A stretch of DNA of 6,202 bases from CANKBT01 sp038236005 (GTDB taxonomy: Bacteria > Actinomycetota > Actinomycetes > Mycobacteriales > SCTD01). The number at the start of each line of letters is the position of its first letter. Positions within the stretch are counted from its first letter, which is position 1. The translations under genes and the position numbers were made by a program. The notes beneath the pieces were generated by a model. That model saw nothing but the letters and a program-made list of their open reading frames with translations, made no database searches and had not been told where the DNA came from. Below, piece by piece: positions 1 to 5,981 of this stretch. Location of the stretch: NCBI GenBank assembly GCA_038236005.1, contig JBBSTI010000174.1, positions 1 through 6,202 of the forward strand, given 5' to 3'.

Positions 1-1007
1 GAGTCGCCGCCCTCGCGCAGCCGGACGTCCATCGGCACCTGTCCGAGCAACGGCACGCTGGCGCCGAGCGATCGGGAGAGCGAGTCGGCGACGACCTGCC
101 CGCCGCCGCTGCCGAACAGCTCCATCCGGCTGCCGTCGGGCAGGTTGAGCCAGGACATGTTCTCCACCACACCAGCGATGCGCTGGTGGGTCTGCAGGGC
201 GATCGAGCCAGCGCGCTGAGCGACTTCCTGCGCCGCCAGCTGCGGCGTCGTGACGACCAGGATCTCGGCGCTCGGGACCAGCTGGGCGGTCGAGATGGCG
301 ACGTCGCCGGTGCCGGGCGGCAGGTCCATGAGCAGCACGTCCAGGTCGCCCCAGTAGACGTCGGACAGGAACTGCTGGAGCGCTCGGTGGAGCATCGGGC
401 CGCGCCAGACGACCGGGGTGTTGTCCTTGGTGAACATGCCGATCGAGATGACCTTCACCCCGTGCGCCACCGGGGGCATGATCATCTGCTCGACCTGGGT
501 CGGCTTGCGGGTCACACCGAGCATCCGGGGGATGCTGAAGCCGTAGATGTCGGCGTCCAGGACGCCGACGTTCAGCCCCTTCGCGGCCATCGCGGCGGCA
601 AGGTTGACGGTGACCGAGCTCTTGCCGACCCCGCCCTTGCCGCTCGCGACCGCGAACACCTTGGTCAGCGAGCCCGGCTGGGCGAAGGGGATGTCACGCA
701 CCGGGTTGTTGCCGCGCAGCAGCGTCTGCAGCTCCTGGCGCTGCTCGCTGCTCATGACATCGAGCTCGACCCGCACGCCGGTGACCCCGGGCACAGCACC
801 CACGGCCGCGGTCACCCGGTCGGTCAGGGTGTCCTTCATCGGACAGGCGGCCACCGTCAGGAAGATGCCGATCCGGGCCGTGCCGTCGGGGTCGAGGGTG
901 GCCGACTTCACCATGCCGATCTCGGTCAGCGGACGCCGGATCTCCGGGTCCTCGACGGTGGACAGGGCTGCGTTCAGCTGTTCGACGGTCGGGACGGCCT
1001 GGGTCAT
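1..1007 (-). CDS. mrp: Mrp/ApbC/NBP35-type Fe-S cluster carrier P-loop ATPase (3' end off window)
   Basis: The family comprises cytosolic ATPases that bind and transfer Fe-S clusters to apo-proteins. About 335 residues are visible; I expect roughly 375-385, so the C-terminal ~45 lie off the window. Reading from ATG at 1007, residues ~5-95 form a DUF59/MIP18-like domain (PEIRRPLTEIGMV near the start, a conserved CP at 55-56). A ParA-like ATPase domain follows, with deviant Walker A GKGGVGKSS at 123-131, LDADIYG at 150-156, DLPPGTGD at 228-235, and ENMS at 282-285. The C-terminal segment reads ENMSWLNLPDG then FGSGGG. The CPxC cluster-ligand motif found here in enterobacterial and archaeal homologues is absent, which as I recall is normal for actinobacterial Mrp proteins. 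The start is supported by the family-like N-terminus and a GAAGGA ribosome binding site. It lies 52 nt downstream of fabI on the same strand, so co-transcription is possible but not shown. The family call is firm; the client proteins are unknown. Confidence 0.95.
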   Translation of the reverse strand, partial: MTQAVPTVEQLNAALSTVEDPEIRRPLTEIGMVKSATLDPDGTARIGIFLTVAACPMKDTLTDRVTAAVGAVPGVTGVRVELDVMSSEQRQELQTLLRGNNPVRDIPFAQPGSLTKVFAVASGKGGVGKSSVTVNLAAAMAAKGLNVGVLDADIYGFSIPRMLGVTRKPTQVEQMIMPPVAHGVKVISIGMFTKDNTPVVWRGPMLHRALQQFLSDVYWGDLDVLLMDLPPGTGDVAISTAQLVPSAEILVVTTPQLAAQEVAQRAGSIALQTHQRIAGVVENMSWLNLPDGSRMELFGSGGGQVVADSLSRSLGASVPLLGQVPMDVRLREGGD

Positions 1008-1011
1008 GGGT

Positions 1012-1017
1012 TCCTTC
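1012..1017 (-). promoter_or_regulatory. Ribosome binding site of mrp (GAAGGA)
   Basis: On the minus strand GAAGGA lies 4 nt before the ATG at 1007. It is one of only two clear Shine-Dalgarno-like sequences in the window, and it suggests mrp is translated independently rather than by coupling to fabI. A TAGAGT at 1046-1041 could be a -10 hexamer, but no matching -35 was found, so no promoter is called. Confidence 0.6.
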
Positions 1018-1059
1018 GGACGGGGGGCAAGACGCTCTTCACTCTAGGTCTGCTCCGGC

Positions 1060-1830
1060 TCAGGCGCCGACCGCGTGGAAGCCCCCGTCGACGTGCACGA
1101 TCGACCCGCTGGTCGCGGGGAACCAGTCCGACAGCAGCGCCACGCACGCCTTGGCGACGGGTTCGGTGTCAGCCACGTCCCATCCCAGCGGTGCGCGCTC
1201 GCCCCAGATCTGCTCGAAGCGGTCGAAGCCGGGGATGCTCTTTGCCGCCATCGTGCGCAAAGGGCCGGCGGCCACGAGGTTGCTGCGGATGCCGTGCTCC
1301 CCGAGGTCGCGGGCGAGGTAGCGGTTCGCCGACTCGAGCCCGGCCTTGGCGACGCCCATCCAGTCGTAGGCGGGCCAGGCGACCGAGGCGTCGAAGTCCA
1401 GCCCGACGTAGGAGCCGCCTGGGCTCATCATCGGCAGGCAGGCCCGGGCGAGCGCGACATAGCTCCAGGTGGACACCTGCAGGGCGACGCCTACGTCGTC
1501 CCAGGGGGTGTCGAGCACCCCGTTGCCGAGCGCGGACGGCGGCGCGAACCCGATGGCGTGCAGCACCCCGTCCAGACCGTCGACGTGCTCGCCGAGGACA
1601 GCGGGGAGCCCCGCCAGCTGTTCCGCGTCGGTCACGTCCAGCTCGATCACGGCGGGCTCGCCCGGCAGCCGTCTCGCGATCCGTCGGGTGATCGACAGGC
1701 CGCGTCCGAAGCCGGACAGCACGACCGTGGCGCCCTGCTCGGTCGCGAGCCGGGCGACGGCGAACGCGATGGACCGGTCGGTGAGCACGCCGGTCACGAG
1801 CAGCCGGCGGTCCTGCAGAAGTCCTGTCAT
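1060..1830 (-). CDS. fabI: Enoyl-[acyl-carrier-protein] reductase (NADH), InhA-like FabI
   Basis: Catalyses the last step of each FAS-II elongation cycle, reducing trans-2-enoyl-ACP to acyl-ACP with NADH in the cytosol. The protein has 256 residues and matches the InhA pattern throughout: MTGLL at the start, the divergent dinucleotide-binding segment TGVLTDRSIAF (13-23), LDVTD (64-68), HAIGF (91-95), GLDFD (143-147), the YxxxxxxK active site as Y155/K162 in PAYDWMGVAK, SNLVAAGPLRT (183-193), and ALLSDWFPATSG then VDGGFH near the end. Two features differ from mycobacterial InhA as I recall it. The loop between RT193 and GW217 is about ten residues shorter, and the InhA Ser94 position is Ala92. 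The ATG overlaps the stop of the upstream hydrolase gene (ATGA), and an AGGGGA lies 6 nt upstream. It sits downstream of a MabA-like fabG, as in the mycobacterial mabA-inhA operon but with one extra gene between them. Likely chain range is C4-C18; that part is inferred. Confidence 0.96.
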   Translation of the reverse strand: MTGLLQDRRLLVTGVLTDRSIAFAVARLATEQGATVVLSGFGRGLSITRRIARRLPGEPAVIELDVTDAEQLAGLPAVLGEHVDGLDGVLHAIGFAPPSALGNGVLDTPWDDVGVALQVSTWSYVALARACLPMMSPGGSYVGLDFDASVAWPAYDWMGVAKAGLESANRYLARDLGEHGIRSNLVAAGPLRTMAAKSIPGFDRFEQIWGERAPLGWDVADTEPVAKACVALLSDWFPATSGSIVHVDGGFHAVGA

Positions 1831-2642
1831 GCGTGGTCCCCTGTGAGGTGCGCAGCGAGGGCCTCGCGGACCCGTCGCGACTCGGTCCAGAACACGCCGC
1901 CGGCACCGAGCCGGAGCAGGCGCGCGTCAGGCAGGCCAGCGGCCAGCTCTACGGCTAGCGGGGCCGGGTGCAGCGGGTCGTCGTCCTGAGCGACGACCAG
2001 CGCGGGGGCGGTCATCGCCCGCAGGGCCGCGCGGTCCGGCACCGGACGGTCGTCGCCCCTCGGTCGCGGCGGCGGTTGCGTGATGAGTGTGTCGGCACGC
2101 CGGCGAAGCAGGATCTCGACCCCACGCATCGTGCGGACGACGGGCGGTAGCTGTGCGAGCAGCGCGTCGGACACCGCGATCGGGTCCTTGCTGTCGATCG
2201 CGCGTCCGAGGACGCGCAGCTGTTCGGTCGCACCGTCGACCCGGGTGGCGTCGATCGCGGCCGGCAGGACGAAGGCCGTACGCGTGAAGCGGTCCGGGTC
2301 TCGGTGCAGGACCCGTAGGAGCGCGCCCGAACCGACCGAGACGCCGACGCACCGGTCGGCGCCGGTGGCATCAGCGACCCGGCCCAGGTCGTCCGCGAGC
2401 AGGTCGTAGTCCCAGCCGCGGGTCAACGGGTCGCTGTCCCCGTGGCCGCGCAGGTCCATCAGCACGCGGGTGCCGGCCAGGTCGGCAGCCAGCGGGCGGG
2501 TCTCGGCGTGCGAGCCGCCGAGACCGTGGACCAGCAGCGTCACCGGGCTGCCCTCACCCAGCAGGTGCACGGCGAGCCCGTCGACGCGTTCGGTCCGACG
2601 GGCGCCGGTGGCCGTCGAGGCGGAGGAGACGGCGGTCGGCAT
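1827..2642 (-). CDS. Alpha/beta-hydrolase-fold protein of unknown role, catalytic His apparently missing
   Basis: A 271-residue cytosolic protein with no signal peptide or membrane segment. After a low-complexity Ser/Thr/Ala start (1-15) the fold is clear: strand VTLLVHG with the oxyanion-hole HGLGGS (39-44), DLRGHGDSD (63-71), nucleophile elbow GVSVGSG (100-106; Ser102 in GxSxG), a cap of about 80 residues with a proline/arginine-rich stretch (189-204), and APALVVAQDDDPLHP (212-226), which supplies the candidate acid Asp220 or Asp222. The catalytic His normally found in a GAGH-like turn after the last strand is replaced: the protein reads LGAGGVFW (245-252), with Gly249 (codon 1898-1896) in the His position. 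Only His225, His265 and His270 remain near the C-terminus. It may be a pseudo-hydrolase or use a different residue. The start overlaps the fabG stop by one base (TGATG), and its own stop overlaps the fabI ATG, so it is embedded in the FAS-II operon. A role as a thioesterase, acyl-chain editor or scaffold is speculation; I do not recognise a named family member. Confidence 0.85.
   Translation of the reverse strand: MPTAVSSASTATGARRTERVDGLAVHLLGEGSPVTLLVHGLGGSHAETRPLAADLAGTRVLMDLRGHGDSDPLTRGWDYDLLADDLGRVADATGADRCVGVSVGSGALLRVLHRDPDRFTRTAFVLPAAIDATRVDGATEQLRVLGRAIDSKDPIAVSDALLAQLPPVVRTMRGVEILLRRRADTLITQPPPRPRGDDRPVPDRAALRAMTAPALVVAQDDDPLHPAPLAVELAAGLPDARLLRLGAGGVFWTESRRVREALAAHLTGDHA
1837..1842 (-). 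promoter_or_regulatory. Ribosome binding site of fabI (AGGGGA)
   Basis: AGGGGA on the minus strand, 6 nt before the ATG at 1830 and inside the 3' end of the hydrolase gene. It supports this start. The other four downstream genes of the operon (fabF, accD6, fabG, hydrolase) show no comparable motif and probably depend on translational coupling. Confidence 0.6.
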
Positions 2643-3379
2643 CAGTGGCCCATGCCGAGGCCGCCGTCGACCGGCAGCACGACCCCGTTGACGTAGGCCG
2701 CGTCGTCGCTGACCAGGAACGCGATCGCGCCGGCCACCTCGCACGGCTGCGCGGCGCGACCGAGCGGCACGCCGGCCTCGATCTGCGCGCGGCGCTCCGC
2801 CGGCATCTGCGCGGTCATGTCGGTGTCGACCAGACCGGGAGCCACCACGTTGCTCGTGATGTTGCGGCTGCCGAGCTCACGCGCCAGCGAGCGGGCCAGC
2901 CCGACCATGGCCGCCTTGCTCGCCGCGTAGCCGGCCTGGCCTGCGCTGCCGGACAGACCGACGACAGAGGAGACGAACACCAGCCGCCCCCAGCGGTTGC
3001 GCAGCATCCCGCGGGAGGCCGCTCGGGCCACGCGGTAGGCACCGGTCAGGTTGGTGTCCAGCAGCCTGGTGAAACGCTCGTCGTCCATCCGGAGCATGAG
3101 CGCGTCGTCGGAGATGCCGGCGTTGGCGACGACCACCTCGACCGGTCCGTGCTCGGCCGCTGCGCTCTCGACCGCGGCCTGCACCTGCGCGGCGTCGGTG
3201 ACGTCGCAGCGCAGCGCGTGCAGGCCGCTCGGCGCGGTGCCGCGGTAGGTGACGCTCACCCGGTGGCCCCGGTCGACCAGCAGACGGGCGGTGGCCAGAC
3301 CGAGGCCGCGGTTGCCGCCGGTGATGAGCACCGAGCGCGGGGTGACGGCCGTCGGCGCGACGGTGGGTGCAGGGCTCAC
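2642..3379 (-). CDS. fabG: 3-oxoacyl-[acyl-carrier-protein] reductase (MabA/FabG1-like)
   Basis: Reduces beta-ketoacyl-ACP to beta-hydroxyacyl-ACP with NADPH, the first reduction of the FAS-II cycle. It is a classical short-chain dehydrogenase/reductase of 245 residues: cofactor loop TGGNRGLG (20-27), CDVTD (58-62), NAG (86-88), the SDR tetrad Asn110, Ser138, Tyr151 and Lys155 (YAASK at 151-155), VVAPGLVDTDMT (178-189), and the C-terminus PVDGGLGMGH. The TGGNRG loop and GMGH end are shared with mycobacterial MabA, which supports orthology with FabG1 rather than a generic SDR. GTG at 3379 is chosen because it overlaps the accD6 stop (GTGA) and gives an N-terminus of MabA-like length. The frame stays open upstream to 3880, but that extension lies inside accD6 and is Arg-rich nonsense. 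No good Shine-Dalgarno sequence precedes it. Its stop overlaps the start of the hydrolase gene. Confidence 0.95.
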   Translation of the reverse strand: MSPAPTVAPTAVTPRSVLITGGNRGLGLATARLLVDRGHRVSVTYRGTAPSGLHALRCDVTDAAQVQAAVESAAAEHGPVEVVVANAGISDDALMLRMDDERFTRLLDTNLTGAYRVARAASRGMLRNRWGRLVFVSSVVGLSGSAGQAGYAASKAAMVGLARSLARELGSRNITSNVVAPGLVDTDMTAQMPAERRAQIEAGVPLGRAAQPCEVAGAIAFLVSDDAAYVNGVVLPVDGGLGMGH

Positions 3380-4764
3380 AACGGCGGGTTCCGGTGCGCG
3401 CGGGGAAGCCGTGCGGGGGCGTCGAGCAGGGCGCGCACCAGGGCGCGCCGGGTGTGTCGCGGCTCGACGACGGCGTCGACGGCGCCGCAGGAGAGTGCAC
3501 GCTCCATCCCGCCGGTCCCGGTCAGGTGCTCGGTGGCCAGGCTCTCCACCAGCTCGGCGCGACGCTGCGGGTCGGGCTCGGCGGCAAGCGCACGACGGTG
3601 CAGCACCTCGACGGCGGCGCTGGCGCCCATGACGTCCATCTGCGCTCCCGGCCATGCCAGCACGGTGTCGGCGCCCAGGCCCTTGCTGCCCATGGCGATG
3701 AACGCGCCGCCGTACGCCTTGCGGAGCACGACAGTGACACGCGGGACGGTCGCGGCGGCGTAGGCGTGGAGCAGCTTCGCGCCGCGGCGCACGACCCCGC
3801 TGTCCTCCTGCCCGACCCCGGGCAGGTAGCCGGGGACGTCGACGACGAACACCAGCGGGACACCGAGCGCGTCGCACCACTGCACGAAGCGGCCGGTCTT
3901 GTCGCCGCTCTCGGTGTCCAGGCAGCCGGCCAGGTGACGGGGGTCGTTGGCGACGACGCCGACCGTGCGACCAGCGAGTCGTCCGAGACCGACAACGGCG
4001 TTCGGTGCCCAGTCGCTCTGCAGCTCGAGGAACGTGCCCTCGTCCAGCAGCGTGGAGAGCACCGGCTGCATCGCGTACGGCTGACGGTGGCTGTCCGGCA
4101 CGAGCTCGCCCGGGTCAGGTCCGTCGGCCGCCGAGGAGTCCAGGCGTCCCGGAGCGCCGAGCAGGCCCACCAGGGTGCGAGCGGCCTGCGAGGCTGCCCA
4201 CTCCGAGCGGGTGCACAGGTGCGCCACCCCGCTGCGGCCTGCCGTCAGGGATCCGCCGAGACGGTCCATGTCGACGTCTTCGCCGGTCACGCTCTTGATG
4301 ACCGACGGTCCGGTGACGAAGACCCGTCCTTCCGGCCCCAGCACGACCACGTCGGTGAGGGCGGGGCCGTAGGCCGCCCCGCCAGCAGCCGGCCCCAGCA
4401 CGACCGAGATCTGCGGCACGACGCCGGAGGCGCGGGTCTGGGCGGCGAACAGCCTGCCGACGCCGGACAGACCGGCGACGCCCTCGCGCAGCCGCGCCCC
4501 GCCGGAGTGCCAGAGGCCCACGATCGGCATCCGATGCTCGGCTGCGCGGTCGGTGGCCGCGGCGATCGCGCGGCAGCTGTCCTCGCCGAGCGCGCCGCCC
4601 TGAACAGCCGGATCGGTCGCGAAGGCCACGATCTCGACGGGTCCGACCCGGCCGGTCACGACCAGCACCCCGTCCGCGCGGTCAATCACGGTCCAGGCGT
4701 CGAGCAGGGTCTCCAGGCGTTGCTCGACCACGTCGGTGGGATCGGCGCAGAGCAGCGCGGTCAT
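3376..4764 (-). CDS. accD6: Acyl-CoA carboxylase carboxyltransferase (beta) subunit, AccD6-like
   Basis: Transfers CO2 from carboxybiotin to acetyl-CoA (possibly also propionyl-CoA), supplying malonyl-CoA for the neighbouring synthase. At 462 residues it is close to the ~473 I recall for mycobacterial AccD6. The two crotonase-like halves are visible. The N-terminal half has GGALGEDSC (57-64), HSGGARL (86-92), a Gly/Ala-rich GPAAGGAAYGPALTD (124-138) and VFVTGPSVIKSVTGED (148-163). The C-terminal half has VVDVPGYLPGVGQE (307-320), VVRRGAKLLHAY (324-335), RKAYGGAFIAMGSK (348-361), WPGAQMDVMGA (371-381) and the ending HRNPPL, like the HxNIPL end of the family. There is no zinc-ribbon as in E. 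coli AccD, as expected for the actinobacterial/PccB type. The ATG overlaps the fabF stop (ATGA); the same frame stays open across fabF, but homology starts here. The biotinylated alpha subunit (AccA3-type) is not in the window. The position after a KAS gene matches kasA-kasB-accD6 of mycobacteria. Confidence 0.9.
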   Translation of the reverse strand: MTALLCADPTDVVEQRLETLLDAWTVIDRADGVLVVTGRVGPVEIVAFATDPAVQGGALGEDSCRAIAAATDRAAEHRMPIVGLWHSGGARLREGVAGLSGVGRLFAAQTRASGVVPQISVVLGPAAGGAAYGPALTDVVVLGPEGRVFVTGPSVIKSVTGEDVDMDRLGGSLTAGRSGVAHLCTRSEWAASQAARTLVGLLGAPGRLDSSAADGPDPGELVPDSHRQPYAMQPVLSTLLDEGTFLELQSDWAPNAVVGLGRLAGRTVGVVANDPRHLAGCLDTESGDKTGRFVQWCDALGVPLVFVVDVPGYLPGVGQEDSGVVRRGAKLLHAYAAATVPRVTVVLRKAYGGAFIAMGSKGLGADTVLAWPGAQMDVMGASAAVEVLHRRALAAEPDPQRRAELVESLATEHLTGTGGMERALSCGAVDAVVEPRHTRRALVRALLDAPARLPRAHRNPPL

Positions 4765-5981
4765 CGGGTCAGCACCAGGCTCACGTCGTGGCCGCCGAAC
4801 CCGAAGGAGGTCGACAGCGCGGCGTCGTGCACCAGCTGTCGAGGCGTGACGCGTACGGCGTCGACGTCGGCCTCGTCGTCCGGGTCGTCGAGGTTCTTGA
4901 TCGGTGGGACGAGGCCGTCGCGGAGCGCGACGACGGTGGCGATCGCCTCGACCGCCCCGGCCGCGCCGAGCAGGTGCCCGGTGCACGACTTGGTGGCGGT
5001 CACCGCCGGGCGGTGGGAACCGAACGCCGTGGCGAAGGCGCGTGCCTCGGCGAGGTCGCCGAGCGGGGTGGACGTGGCGTGCGCGTTCACGTGCCCGATG
5101 TCGGTGGCGGTCAGCCCGGCGTCTCGGAGCGCGGCTGCGATGCTGCGGGCGGCTCCGTCGCCGGTCGGGTCGGGAGCGGTGACGTGGTGGGCGTCGGACG
5201 CGAAGCCGGCACCGGCTATCCGGCCGTGGACGCGTGCGCCGCGAGCGGCCGCGTGCGCCTCGGTCTCGAGCACCAGCACCCCGGCTCCTTCGCCGAGCAC
5301 GAAGCCGTCGCGTCCCTTGTCGTACGGACGTGAGGCGGCTTCGGGGGCGTCGTGGCGCGTCGACAGGGCGCGCATCTGCGCAAAGCCGGCGAGCGGGAGG
5401 GGGTGCAGGCAGGCCTCGGAGCCGCCGACCACGACCACGTCGGCGCGGCCGAGGCGGAGCAGGTCGAGCCCCTGGGCGATCGCCTCGGCGCCGGAGGCGC
5501 AGGCGCTGACCGGGCAGTGGACACCGGCGCGTGCACCGAGCGCGAGCGCGACCGTCGCGGCCGGGCCGTTCGGCATCAGCATCGGCACCAGGTGCGGGCT
5601 GACCCGACGTGGGCCGGACGCCGCGAGGACCTCCTGCTGCTTGAGCAGGGTGACGGCGCCGCCGATGCCGGAGCCGAGGACCACGGCCAGTCGGTCGGGT
5701 GCCACCTCTGGCGCACCGGCGTCGGCCCAGGCTTCTCGAGCGGCGATCAGGGCTAGCTGCTGCACCCGGTCCAGGGTGCGGGCCTCGACCCGCTCGAGCC
5801 GACCCTCGGTGTCGACCGAGGCGCCGAGGCGAGCAGGCAGCGCGGCGAACTCCGGCTCGTCCAGCAGGCGCACGCCGGAGCGGCCCGAGAGCAGCCCTTC
5901 GGTGAGCGCGGCAACGTCCGGGCCGAGCGGGGTGATCGCCCCCAGCCCGGTGACGGCGACCGGGGGGAAGGGAGGGCTCAC
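4761..5981 (-). CDS. fabF: Beta-ketoacyl-[acyl-carrier-protein] synthase II (KasA/FabF-like)
   Basis: Decarboxylating Claisen condensation of acyl-enzyme with malonyl-ACP, the chain-elongation step of FAS-II. It has 406 residues, the usual FabF length. Thiolase-fold landmarks: VAVTGLGAITPLG (8-20), GSGIGG (103-108), nucleophile Cys161 in SACASGAEAI, GGSEA (186-190), GRDGFVLGEGAG (223-234), first catalytic His301 in NAHATSTPLGD, Lys331 and His336 in KSCTGHLLGAAGAVE, and the C-terminal glycine-rich SFGFGGHDVSL (392-402). The Cys-His-His triad is therefore intact, which makes it a condensing enzyme rather than a chain-length-factor or KSQ-type homologue. GTG at 5981 is the start because it overlaps the acpP stop (GTGA) and places the VAVTGLG strand at the normal distance from the N-terminus. 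Only one KAS II gene is present, whereas mycobacteria have tandem kasA and kasB. FabF and KasA names are interchangeable at this level of evidence. Confidence 0.97.
   Translation of the reverse strand: MSPPFPPVAVTGLGAITPLGPDVAALTEGLLSGRSGVRLLDEPEFAALPARLGASVDTEGRLERVEARTLDRVQQLALIAAREAWADAGAPEVAPDRLAVVLGSGIGGAVTLLKQQEVLAASGPRRVSPHLVPMLMPNGPAATVALALGARAGVHCPVSACASGAEAIAQGLDLLRLGRADVVVVGGSEACLHPLPLAGFAQMRALSTRHDAPEAASRPYDKGRDGFVLGEGAGVLVLETEAHAAARGARVHGRIAGAGFASDAHHVTAPDPTGDGAARSIAAALRDAGLTATDIGHVNAHATSTPLGDLAEARAFATAFGSHRPAVTATKSCTGHLLGAAGAVEAIATVVALRDGLVPPIKNLDDPDDEADVDAVRVTPRQLVHDAALSTSFGFGGHDVSLVLTR

Noticed and set aside
1024..1045. AAGAGCGTCTT as a fabI terminator hairpin.
   Set aside because: The stem is only about 4 bp with a 3-nt loop and no T-run follows, so it is too weak to call.
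1041..1046. TAGAGT on the minus strand as a -10 box for an mrp promoter.
   Set aside because: It fits the loose TANNNT pattern, but no -35-like hexamer lies 16-18 nt upstream, and such a short match occurs by chance.
186..1691. A 501-codon plus-strand frame opposite mrp and fabI.
   Set aside because: It overlaps two well-supported minus-strand genes, and its translation is compositionally biased (Arg/Gly/Asp-rich) with no domain.
3380..3880. N-terminal extension of fabG by 167 codons.
   Set aside because: The extension lies wholly within accD6, is Arg-rich, and is absent from MabA/FabG proteins. The GTG at 3379 gives the family length.
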